A stretch of 50,659 bases of DNA, from contig JASAON010001544.1 of assembly GCA_030849065.1 (NCBI GenBank), forward strand, positions 1 through 50,659, read 5' to 3'. The notes under the pieces are model-generated. The model searched no databases. It was given only the letters and a program-made list of their open reading frames with translations, and was not told where the DNA came from. This DNA comes from Jaenimonas drosophilae. Its lineage: Eukaryota > Euglenozoa > Kinetoplastea > Trypanosomatida > Trypanosomatidae. The position numbers were made by a program, and so were the translations under genes. Shown here one piece after another: positions 39,519 to 49,138 of this stretch. Each line of letters begins with the position of its first letter. Position 1 is the first letter of the stretch.

Positions 39519-41555
39519 GATTGAGATGCCGTCAACGTTCACAATGAGAAGAGTGGCACAGAACGTGTGAAAGTCAGGGGCCAGGGCACCAAGTGCTTGC
39601 ACAGTTGCTGGGGAGTGGTGCTCAACTCACGTAGAATGCTTTCCAAGAGGATGCGGCAGATGAGTCTTGTGTGGACGTACGTGCCAAATGATCTAATCAT
39701 GAAGAACAATGGTAAAGGTGTAAGAAGAGAAACAACATGAGGAGATAATCACGTGCAAACACATGCATACTCACATTCACTCTCAGCTGGCACACAGCGC
39801 AAGCCCTTTTCAGCGTGGAGCTTGTGCAAGTGAGAGAAAAGGTTAGCTTCATGATGATGGCCACAAAAAAAAAGCATACTTCGGTTACTGCGACAATGCC
39901 CAGATCCCCCCGCAACCGTGGATATCCGTGTATATACAGTGTATTGTATTTGCACACGTCGTTCTTCGTGTTTTGCATTTCAGCTCAGCAGCGCTCTCTC
40001 GGCACCGGCTGAACCTTTGTTGATGCGGATAGGGGTGAGAGAGAGGGATGAGAGAAGGATGGAGGAGGGGTCGTGATCGCAACAAGAAGACCCGAGAAAG
40101 AACAAAAAACGGAAGAATTGAAATTGCATCGCATCTTGGGGAGGTGCACTTCGGGAGTGGTATTCAAGATATGAGGAGCATTGAGCCCGCAACCGGAAAG
40201 GGGGAGGGGTAAGAAAGAAAGGGTAGGCGTGTTTGTGTGTATAAGTGCAGGTCGCATGCACCCCTTTCACGGTGGCTCCTCTTGTGTGCGTGTGCCAAGG
40301 AAAAGACAAGAGAGGAACATATGGCATGGCGAGCACAACCTCCGCGCAGGAAGCCAAGTTACATGACCCCTCAAGAACATGTGAATGAGAACATTGAAGT
40401 AGGGCTGAAGTTGCACAATTGGTTGGTGGAACAATACAACAATGTGGTGCTCATCTGTACACGAGCCACCACCATCTTTGCGTTCTGTTCGACTTCAAGC
40501 GCAAGGAGCCAGCAACAAGCCTCCGTCACTCATTCTCTATTTGGTATATTATTTCGAAGAAAGAGGCGCGTGCTACCGAGTGAATGCTCTCCGTCGTAGA
40601 TACATTCAACAACAACAACAACAACACGTCAAGAAAAAATGTCGTCTGGATGATGGCAATCTCATACCCAAGCACTGCACACAAGACACCTGTGGAACAT
40701 CGCGTACACAGTCAGTATTCGTACAGAAATTGAAGAAGGGGGGAGGTGCTCTTCCATCAAACCTCGCATGTCTAATAATGTTGGCCAAACAGGGGGAAAA
40801 TAGAAAACAACAACAAAAAAAGAAGGGTCCAATGCACGATGAGTCAATCGTTGGGTATGTTAGTCATGCGTAAGGCCCCCCTAGGTGAAATAATTCAAAT
40901 ACGTCGGTGCGACGGAGCAAAAAGAGGTGCCGCACAAACCCCCAACGTTCATATTCGTGTACGCACACGATGCTGGGTTCGCGTAGGTTGTTTGCTTCTC
41001 TTTCGCGAGAGGTGCATTCACACTCCCTCATCTCTAAGTATGAGAGAAGCTTCAATAGAAGATCTCCCCTGGCATTCTCCAAAGAGGAGATACATAGATG
41101 TGTGAGAGAGGTTCGAATGAATGCTGTACTACTCCACGCCCACTGTCTGGGCACCTAGGGGGTCAGCAACCACTGGAACGATTCATGGCCAACACAAAAC
41201 AAGAAAAACTTCCACATGGCACAACCATCATCGTGAGAAGAAAAAAATGGTATCCACGAGCCAAGAAACACAAGGAAGTCAAAGCTGAGTAGAGAGATAT
41301 GGGTGTGTGTGTGTGTCTTACACGAGACAGAGGAGTGTATGAATGCTCACAAGCGACAGCGGCTTTACTTGCAGTGGATCGTGGCGAGAGAGGGGTACCT
41401 TGTGTATGTACATGTCTACATGATCTCTCTTCGCGCCTACGCAGCCACACACTTGTGCAACCGTGCACACATACACACACGCAATAAAACCACCACCACC
41501 TTCTCTGTCAGGAATGAGCTCATGAGCTCATACACCAATTCATTCACTTGGAAAC
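39519..41555. other. Longest intergenic spacer, 2 kb
   Basis: No supported gene on either strand. It carries a CAA repeat at 40608-40625, A-runs at 39866-39875 and 40811-40822, a TG repeat at 41302-41317 and an AC-rich stretch near 41465-41482. It was checked for a tRNA B-box; the only resemblance (41110-41116) lacks the rest of a tRNA. It could contain an unrecognised small RNA or regulatory region, but nothing in the sequence shows it. Confidence 0.5.
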
Positions 41556-44500
41556 CTACAAATGGAACATGGAAGAGTCGGAGGTGGCATCTGAGACGTC
41601 GGCCAGCGGCGCATTATGGCCCCCAGCACGCTCATCGTTGTTGTCGGTGGGGTAGCTGTACTCATCCTGTTGAGGGGGCTTCTGTGGATCCTCGTACTGG
41701 TGCATCTCCGTTCCGTTGGGGCTGAATGTCTCAACCCCCTTCCCTGGTGTGGTGGCGTTCATGGCATCCATGTTGCCCGTGGCGCGTGTAACATCGGCCG
41801 CGGTGATGACGAAGGTGGCGGCACGCATGGCCAGTAAGTCAATGAGGGCGTTGGAGAAGTCCTCGTCGGAGGCATTGGTGGGCCGCTTGAGCTCCTTCAA
41901 GGATGCCTCACGGCAGAGGTGCTGAAGCAGCTCCACGCGATCGGCGGCGGGAAAGGTGCTGTAGAGGATACGCAGCACTACCTGAATAGTCTTGTTAAGT
42001 TGGCCAGTGTTTGCGCTGGTTTCCTCGTCCTCCGCATCCTTGAAGGTGGCACAGACGAGGGGCAGCTCACTGAGCAAGTCCGCTGTGTGGGTTGGCACCG
42101 TTTCAGGCCGCGCGGCAGGATGCTTGCGGCCAGGTACCGCCACAACCTCATACACGTTCACTGGCTCATTCATGTCTGGGTACTTGTGCGCGCCAATGGG
42201 CAGAGTGTCGAGCTTCGTGAGCTCCAACTCCGTCAGGGAGTTACACGTGTTCTCCGTCAAGAGAATCTGGCCGCCGTGGGCCAATCGGCTCGTGAAGGCT
42301 GAGAGGATGACTCCCGGGCCACGGTACTGATACACACCCGTGGCACGATCCATCTTAATATCCACCTGATCGGTATGAAGACCCACACGAAGTCGCAGTC
42401 CGTGCATCGCACCCTTGCCCGAGCCCGGGCCCTCCTTCAAGATGCTGTAGTAGGCGCGGTCAATGTCAGCCTGACCCGCCCCGCCCAGCTCACGTAGGCC
42501 GTTTTGTAGATCAATGGCCATCTGCACACCATTCATGGCCACTCGGGCAGCCACAATGAAGGCATCATTGAGTGTGCCAACCTCGTAGCAGTTGTTCTTA
42601 GCCACCACACGCCGCACAAGGTTGCGAACGTCAGAAATGGCCTGAGAGGCTGCCTCCGGGGCGGCAGAGCTCACCTCCGACCACTTGTACACGCTGATGT
42701 AGGCCATCGTCACCGGCTTGGTGGCATCAGTGGGGGCGGCCTTCACGTTCTGTGAGTCGGTGCTCGCACAGCAGAAGCAGCTGATCCAGCACAGCCACAG
42801 CACCAGCAGGAGAAGCAGGAGAAGCAGGAGGCAAAGGAAGATGAGGCCTGCAATCATGCCACTATGCTTTGGTGCTGGCTTACGGGTACGGGGACGGTGT
42901 GTGCAGGGTGGCAGGGTGGTCGTCGTGGTCGTGGTTGTGGTGACGATGCCAGCGGTGTAGACGAGGGAGGGGCTGCTGCGGAGAATGGGGAGGGGGTAGT
43001 TCAGGTCCTGCAAGTTCCTCCACTGCATGAGGGCCATGTTGCGTGCACCGTAGTTCTTCAAGCAGGCAGAAGGGTAGTCGCTGGGAGCAGTGAAGCAGTT
43101 GGAGTGGTAGGGTCCATAGGCATTGTTGCCGATGCTGAAGGATTGAACGTTCATAAAGTTGTTGAAGATGGTCTGGGCATTGGCATTTGGGATGCCAGCA
43201 GTGGCGCGGTCGAGGGCAACGGCAGCGAGAAAGCCACGAGCGCCGGCAGGGGTTTGATAGGTGGTACCTGCGGTGCTAAGGTACTTCTCCACGATATCTG
43301 CGGCATTGGTTGTGGCGGACCACGTGATGATGTCTGTGACGAAGAAGAGGCGTCGGGTCACTGCGTTCGGTGCGCTTTTAAAGGTGCTCTCGAAGGTGGC
43401 GTACTGCAAAGTGATGTCGTTGAAGCACAGAAACACCACCACATCCAGATTCTTCGTCATGAAGGTCAGGAGGTCAGGAATCTCATTGCTCGCGATGCCA
43501 ATGACAAAGAAGAAGCCATTCTCGCCAAGTTCATCCACCATGTTGTCCGCCGCCGTAGCGACGGTCTGGTTATTGAGAGGGAGGCCAAACTGGTTGACTG
43601 ACGACTCAATCAGCTTGAAGAGAGTAGCGGGGTTTGCGGTACGGACGACCGCATTCACCGTGCGGAGCTCCGTTTGTTGCTGATTGTTGGCTGCTCCAGG
43701 CTTTGGCTTTGGAATGGCCTTGATGCGATCGGCAATGTAGGATGACATGATGTAGATCTGTTGCTCCAGGGTGGCAGTGACGTAAATGACGTTGTTCAGG
43801 GTCAAACTGAGTGCGCCGCTGTCTGCGAAGATGGGCTCCAGGAAGAGAATGTTGGGGTAAGTGGCAGGGGAGAATCCTGACGGCAGTGGGCCAGACACCA
43901 CAGACATGAAGTTGGTTGCCTGGGTCGTCAGTGTTGTCGCTGCGGTAGCGCTCGTTGCGGTGGCCATGGAGGCATACTTCATCGTCATTTGCGACTGTAA
44001 CTGATAGGTGGCGGCGGCACCCGCTGCGGAGACGGCGGTGAAGCCGTTATTCATTTGAGTGTAGATGTAGTTAAGGGCAGCGACGTCAGTGAGACCGAAC
44101 ATGGAAACCCTCAAGGGTGCGGTGCCCTCAGCCGTGCCCGAGATGTAGCAGTCGTACAAGGGGTAATTCTTTTCATTGACCATGGTGACGGCACCCCCCG
44201 CCACAGTGATGACGGCAACGTAGTGGCCTCCCTGGTTGCATTGGCAGGCTGTGCCTGTGGCGACACCCACGACGCTGTTGCCACAGCTACCGCCGTAGTC
44301 ACCAAGAATGTAGTCGTTGCCAATGACGTAGCGGTTCTGCATGAAGAGAGCCGTTTGAAGGGATGCCGTGTTGAGTCCAGTGGTGCTGCCGTAGAGGTTC
44401 ACGGCATAGATGGCCTGCATCATGGCAATCCATCCGTGGAAGGCGTAGAGCCCACTCACCGAGGCGAGGTATGTACCTGCCATGCCCGTGTTTGAGGCGG

Positions 44501-45389
44501 TAATGGCCGTTGTAAAGGCGGCGGCGGAAGCGGTGGCGAGCGTCGTTGACTTGGGCGGCGGCACCAGAGAAGTGAAAACCATCTTGGAGGCCGTCAGTGA
44601 TCCGCTTCCACCGGAGATGGAGTTCAGCAACGCAAAAGGGGCAAAGGCGGTGAATCCAGTGCCGCTAGAGACGGGTGAAGCACCAACGGCAGCAACGAAG
44701 GCCGTCGTGTGTGCGCCGCGCTCCCCAAAAATGAAGATGGATGTTGGTTTCAGAGCCAGGAAGGTGGCGGCGCTCGTGAAGGCTGAGCTTGCATCTGCTG
44801 TATAAGCCACAGGGGTGTTGTAACCAAGCTGGTTGATCTGAGCGTAGAAGGTGGTGCTGAGGGGCTCCGTTGTTGCGCCAGCAACACCCTTCAGGTACAT
44901 CCAGCCGACCGTTCCCATGGCCGTTGTTCCAGCAATATCACGAATGACGGCTTGGTTCAGCAAGGAAAGAAGCTCACCCGTAGGGTCGGCGGTCATGAAG
45001 TAGAGCTGATTGCTCCACTGGCGCACCGCCAGAGACTGGGGGTAAGGGCCAAATAGCACATAGGAGCCGAGTTTGTTGGGTACAGACGCGATGGCAGCAT
45101 CATCGTAGAGGCCAATCACCGCCGCCGCACTTACGGCGCCAGCGGCCGCCACAACTGCCGCGCCAGCCCCTGCGCCGGCGGCGACAACGCTGGAGCTGAG
45201 GGTGAAGGAGGTGGAGTAGGTGCCAATGGCAGCTTGATAGCCTTTGTAAATGTCAGCGCGTTCGGTTGGTGCGGCTGATGTAGAAACCTCCAAGATGACA
45301 AAGCCGGAGACGGAGGTGGTGAGCAGCAGTATGGCCAACCACGCCACACACATGAGTGCAACCCGCGATGGGGAACGCGTCATCCGCAT
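41556..45389 (-). CDS. Full-length receptor-type cyclase homologue (probable pseudocyclase), 1277 aa
   Basis: The start is the ATG at 45389, followed by a signal peptide (MCVAWLAILLLTTSVSG core). The layout matches trypanosomatid receptor adenylate cyclases in length and order. A first ligand-binding lobe has a YFMTADPTGELLSLLNQAV motif; a second has TLEQQIYIMSSYIA and TPAGARGFLAAV. The membrane helix is at about 844-871, with WLCWISCFCC next to it, and the cyclase domain at about 889-1083. A helical C-terminal module (YSTFPAADRVELLQHLC, then DLLAMRAA) is shared with the next gene. In the cyclase domain CYEVGTLNDAF keeps the second metal Asp, but the first is Ser within MAYISVYKW, and the transition-state Asn and Arg are Ile and Phe. 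Activity is therefore unlikely. A Thr8 run separates ectodomain and membrane helix. Confidence 0.92.
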   Translation of the reverse strand: MRMTRSPSRVALMCVAWLAILLLTTSVSGFVILEVSTSAAPTERADIYKGYQAAIGTYSTSFTLSSSVVAAGAGAGAAVVAAAGAVSAAAVIGLYDDAAIASVPNKLGSYVLFGPYPQSLAVRQWSNQLYFMTADPTGELLSLLNQAVIRDIAGTTAMGTVGWMYLKGVAGATTEPLSTTFYAQINQLGYNTPVAYTADASSAFTSAATFLALKPTSIFIFGERGAHTTAFVAAVGASPVSSGTGFTAFAPFALLNSISGGSGSLTASKMVFTSLVPPPKSTTLATASAAAFTTAITASNTGMAGTYLASVSGLYAFHGWIAMMQAIYAVNLYGSTTGLNTASLQTALFMQNRYVIGNDYILGDYGGSCGNSVVGVATGTACQCNQGGHYVAVITVAGGAVTMVNEKNYPLYDCYISGTAEGTAPLRVSMFGLTDVAALNYIYTQMNNGFTAVSAAGAAATYQLQSQMTMKYASMATATSATAATTLTTQATNFMSVVSGPLPSGFSPATYPNILFLEPIFADSGALSLTLNNVIYVTATLEQQIYIMSSYIADRIKAIPKPKPGAANNQQQTELRTVNAVVRTANPATLFKLIESSVNQFGLPLNNQTVATAADNMVDELGENGFFFVIGIASNEIPDLLTFMTKNLDVVVFLCFNDITLQYATFESTFKSAPNAVTRRLFFVTDIITWSATTNAADIVEKYLSTAGTTYQTPAGARGFLAAVALDRATAGIPNANAQTIFNNFMNVQSFSIGNNAYGPYHSNCFTAPSDYPSACLKNYGARNMALMQWRNLQDLNYPLPILRSSPSLVYTAGIVTTTTTTTTTLPPCTHRPRTRKPAPKHSGMIAGLIFLCLLLLLLLLLVLWLCWISCFCCASTDSQNVKAAPTDATKPVTMAYISVYKWSEVSSAAPEAASQAISDVRNLVRRVVAKNNCYEVGTLNDAFIVAARVAMNGVQMAIDLQNGLRELGGAGQADIDRAYYSILKEGPGSGKGAMHGLRLRVGLHTDQVDIKMDRATGVYQYRGPGVILSAFTSRLAHGGQILLTENTCNSLTELELTKLDTLPIGAHKYPDMNEPVNVYEVVAVPGRKHPAARPETVPTHTADLLSELPLVCATFKDAEDEETSANTGQLNKTIQVVLRILYSTFPAADRVELLQHLCREASLKELKRPTNASDEDFSNALIDLLAMRAATFVITAADVTRATGNMDAMNATTPGKGVETFSPNGTEMHQYEDPQKPPQQDEYSYPTDNNDERAGGHNAPLADVSDATSDSSMFHL

Positions 45390-46211
45390 CGTAATGAAGA
45401 AATGATACACCGAAAGTTGGATGGTCTAGAGAATCGTCCAACACAATCGTGATCTGTTGCTGATGTTGATGTTGTTGTTGCGGTATAGATGGCGTGTGTC
45501 GTCTCCAGCCCACTGTATATCTGGAAAGACTTTCAGAACGCAGAAGCAACAACCAAACAACAACAATATAAAGAAGGGGAAAAAAAGTAAGGAAGAAAAA
45601 TGTGGAGAGCTCTTCGCACGCACAAGAAAACCTAGATCTTGAGTTCAGAACAGTGAGAGAAAGAGAGGGAAAGAAGATCATTGATAGCCGTCTCACGCAC
45701 AAAGATGGTGAGTGGAGAACGGGAACGGGAAGGTATCCGCAAAACGCGCTCCTCCTCCAACACTCCTTCTCAGGTTGCAGCTCATATACTCTTGATGATG
45801 GCAGCACATGTACGCCTCACACCCTCGTCACAGAACAGACCGTGTTGCCAGCTCATCTCTAATCCACATCTATTGGTATATCATCTAGTTCGCAGAGATT
45901 CGTATCAATGACAAGGCCCAAGAAGGGCACATGGCACACATCTAGCAAAGATTCTATTCAATATAAATATAAATTGGTGCATCATCCTCATCACAAGCAG
46001 TGGCTATTGCTGACATGTGTGTCGTTGTTGTGCTTCTTCCCTTTGAATGACGCATACACAACGCACAGATACGCACCATCCACTATCAAAGAAGAATAAG
46101 AATTGTGTTCGTGGATGGATAATACCGCCGACACCTGAATTCATCAGCAGCATGAAGCACTGCTCTTGAACTATATTGAGCCGTGATGCATCTACATAGA
46201 ACGAGGGCCTC
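45390..46211. other. Intergenic spacer
   Basis: No supported gene. AAC/GTT-rich patches occur at 45458-45480 and 45540-45570, and A/G-rich sequence at 45575-45680 (pyrimidine-rich in the transcript, upstream of the gene starting at 45389 and so a likely processing region). Confidence 0.6.
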
Positions 46212-48506
46212 TCACTCCTCACCGTCACGCTTCGGGGCAGCAGCAGCCGGCACCGCATCGTAGCTGAACTTGAAGCCGTTGACGGCCCCAATCACCATCA
46301 CCTCCGTACACAGCGGAGCAATCCACAAGTCGCCTTCAAAACGCTGTGTTTCTGGGTTCTGCTGCAACTTGGTGCGTCCAACCGGAATGACGCAGCTACT
46401 CTTGCCCAGTGAGAAGTACACATGCATCTGGAACTCAGTGGTGTCGTTGTAGAAGGCCCACTTCTTCGTTGAGGTATCCACGATGCGGAACAAGAGGCCG
46501 TTGCCACTGGTAAAGCAGGGGGTGATGGAATCACCCAACATGGTTGGGCGGCCGTGAAGGAAGGCTGCGACAGAGTGGGGCCGCTTCGCGGATGACTTGA
46601 ACTTCTTCTTGAGCTTCTTCACGTCGACGGACTTGCCCTTGTTGCTGCGCGCGCTCTTCTTGCTTGTGCGGCTGCTGGCGCTGGCAACGCTGCCACGGCG
46701 GCCAACCTCTACCGGCTTCTCATCAGCCGTGGTCTCATCCACCTTCCGTGCAGGAGATCGATTGGCCGTCTCGCGCGTCTTCTCCTTCTTCTTCTTCTTT
46801 TTGGATTTGGAGGCACCCTCTTTCTCATCATCGGTGCTGGAGGAGAGCGGTAGAGGCTTGGCATCGTCGGATGAGCTGCTACTGCCCTTCTTCTTCTTCT
46901 TGCTGTGTTTGGAGTTGTGCTTCTTGTGCTTCTTGCCGCTATCACTACTATCCGAGGGTGAGCTGCTCTCCTCCTCATCCTCGTCCTCCTCATCCTCTTC
47001 GCTATCTTGGTCAGAGGAATCTTCCTCCTCATCGTACGATGGCTCATCGCTATCGCCATACTCATCGCGATAGTGGAGGATCTTGGCGGTGCGTCTAGCC
47101 AGCACATCCTGCAGCGCCGCGGCGTATGCCTCATCAGTCTCAAAGTGTTTGCGATCACCACCAGGGAGGAAGTAGTTGTAGCAGTGGAGTCCCATGAGCT
47201 GCATCCGCTCCTTGGGCGGAAAGGTGCTGTAGTAGGTCGTGAGTGCCCGGTAAGTGGATTCTGAACGGTGCTTGGGGTACTCCTCCATCGTGGAGAGCAT
47301 CGTGAGGGCAGTTGGGAAATCCTCCTCCACCTTAGCCATGTTTTGTTGCGTACGAAGTCGTGGGAACTCACGTTGACGAAGCGCCACCAACTCGAAGAGC
47401 TCCACCGATGCACGTCGTCCACGCAGGTACTGAGCTCCAAGGTTTATCACGTTGAGTTTGGCATCCTCAAAGGAGTCAATCTCATCGTGCGTGCTCTCCG
47501 CAAAGAGAATCTGCCCACCACGGCAGAGGAGGCCAATGCGGCACACGTTTACGAGCACCTCACCCGTGTAGTCGTAGCCCAAGCCCCCTTCCATCTTGTT
47601 GATGGTGGCCATGTCTGTGTAGATGGAGATCTTGATGCGTGGGCCGTTGAAAGGGTCGCCCTCGGGGATGGGAGTGGGTGGCCGAGATGGCTCCGAGCCC
47701 TCCTCATCCTCCTTGGACGAGTGCGAGGATGGGCTGTCAGAGTCAGAGCCGTGCTTCTTCTTCTTGTCCTTCTTCTTGGGCTTAGGCTTGGGCGGTGGCG
47801 GCGCGGGCTTCTTCTTCACGTCTGACTTGGCGTACGTCTCCATCACAACGGGGCAGTTCCACTTGGTGAAGGCGTGGCAGCGCCGTTGCACATCTGCCGC
47901 GAGCTGCAGCGCCGCCAGTGGGGAGGCCGTGGCAACGAGAATAACGTCAGCAATGCACTTCACCTCATAGCACTTGTGCTTCACAATGGCACTGCGTACC
48001 ATCTTGTAGTAGGTAGGAAGAATGGTCTTCATCTCCATGGGGGCGATGGCCCACAGCGGAACACACTGGGCAATCTCAAAGAGGATGAGGGTAATGGGCT
48101 CCTCCTCGTTCTTTGGCGCACGTTTTTCATCGTGAGAGGCCTTGTTGTCTTCGATGCCGCTGTTGGTGAAGTTCAGCCGCGTGGTGCAGCAACACAATAA
48201 AACGATGAGGAGCACAATGATGATGATCAAGACAACAATCACAACCAGAACCACAACTTTTACCCAAGTTGCTGTGCCAGAGATGCCGCTGCTATCCAAG
48301 AAGCTTCTTGAGGTGCCTGTTGTGGTTTCTGCAAAGAGAGGGTGCGAAAATGGTGCTGGACGAACACCATCGTCATGGAGAGCAATGGAAGTGGTGTTGT
48401 GCATGTTGATGGTGCTGCAAGTGCCTTGGTCAAGTGCAGTGGTTGCCTGCATGAGGATCGTCGCAACAAGGGTAACCGCAAACCATCGAAGTGCGATGGA
48501 GGCCAT
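46212..48506 (-). CDS. Membrane pseudocyclase with DUF1935-like C-terminal domain, 764 aa
   Basis: The start is the ATG at 48506, followed by a signal peptide (TLVATILMQATTA). The ectodomain is only about 55 residues, without the ligand-binding lobes. A Val/Ile/Leu membrane helix (82-108) ends in CCC. The cyclase-like domain (about 135-380) keeps CYEVKCIAD with one metal Asp and an Arg in the transition-state region, but the first metal Asp is Glu in LILFEIA, and a Pro/Lys-rich insert interrupts it. The helical module YSTFPPKERMQLMGLHC follows, then 100 residues of acidic Ser/Asp/Glu and Lys runs. Residues about 641-750 match the kinetoplastid DUF1935 fold (SMP-1 and calpain-like proteins): NGLLFRIVDTSTKKWAFYND, FQMHVYFSLG, VGRTKL and VIGAVNGF. 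DUF1935 domains associate with membranes and cytoskeleton. The fusion is unusual. Confidence 0.9.
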   Translation of the reverse strand: MASIALRWFAVTLVATILMQATTALDQGTCSTINMHNTTSIALHDDGVRPAPFSHPLFAETTTGTSRSFLDSSGISGTATWVKVVVLVVIVVLIIIIVLLIVLLCCCTTRLNFTNSGIEDNKASHDEKRAPKNEEEPITLILFEIAQCVPLWAIAPMEMKTILPTYYKMVRSAIVKHKCYEVKCIADVILVATASPLAALQLAADVQRRCHAFTKWNCPVVMETYAKSDVKKKPAPPPPKPKPKKKDKKKKHGSDSDSPSSHSSKEDEEGSEPSRPPTPIPEGDPFNGPRIKISIYTDMATINKMEGGLGYDYTGEVLVNVCRIGLLCRGGQILFAESTHDEIDSFEDAKLNVINLGAQYLRGRRASVELFELVALRQREFPRLRTQQNMAKVEEDFPTALTMLSTMEEYPKHRSESTYRALTTYYSTFPPKERMQLMGLHCYNYFLPGGDRKHFETDEAYAAALQDVLARRTAKILHYRDEYGDSDEPSYDEEEDSSDQDSEEDEEDEDEEESSSPSDSSDSGKKHKKHNSKHSKKKKKGSSSSSDDAKPLPLSSSTDDEKEGASKSKKKKKKEKTRETANRSPARKVDETTADEKPVEVGRRGSVASASSRTSKKSARSNKGKSVDVKKLKKKFKSSAKRPHSVAAFLHGRPTMLGDSITPCFTSGNGLLFRIVDTSTKKWAFYNDTTEFQMHVYFSLGKSSCVIPVGRTKLQQNPETQRFEGDLWIAPLCTEVMVIGAVNGFKFSYDAVPAAAAPKRDGEE

Positions 48507-49138
48507 GATGATGTTGTAAAATGTTGTTGTGTTAAGTTGTATGTGGTAATCGGCAGACAACGACAGCGTGGAGCTCCTTCAACCTGCCTCTATATTCACT
48601 CTTTCTCTCTAACGGAGTGTGTATCTATGCTACGCAATGCAAAACGTTGATGGGTGTGGCTGCAGCGTACCACACGCGGCGTAGTGATGAAGATGTATGA
48701 GAGATCTTCCGCGACACAAACAAGTGAAGGAGGATGTTTAAAAAGAGTACATCAATGAAATTGCAGAGTGACGCACCCAAGAATTTGGTGTTGTGTGTAG
48801 TGTACCCAAGTACTTGTGGGATGTTGATGCATAAGTTGGTATCCAAGTGGGTTGATAATCAAGACTGTCAGAGCTCAAAAAGCAGAAGTTATGTAAGGTA
48901 TTGCAAAAAAAAAAAAATCATCAACAAAGAATCCAGATCACAGACATGAACCATGGAAAATATGAAGAAGGAAAAAGAAACACGCGTCCATTGTTTTTGC
49001 CAGTACTTTGCGAAGAGCCACGCGGATTGTGAAGAAGAAGCACACGCACACATCGAGGATGATGGCAAGAGGCTAGAAGCGAGAGAATACAGGGAGATGT
49101 GAATGACGACGCATCTCCACCACACACACCTTACTGAG
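48507..49138. other. Intergenic spacer
   Basis: No supported gene. A 13-A run at 48905-48917 gives a T-tract in the transcript, within the processing region between the gene ending at 49139 and the gene starting at 48506. Confidence 0.65.

Noticed and set aside
40237..40599. 120-codon plus-strand frame in the 2-kb spacer
   Set aside because: A stretch around residues 43-75 looks protein-like, but the strand is opposite to all genes and there is no homologue, splice tract or domain.
41095..41130. GGTTCGA-like sequence suggestive of a tRNA B-box
   Set aside because: The rest of the B-box, an A-box at the right distance and an acceptor stem are missing.
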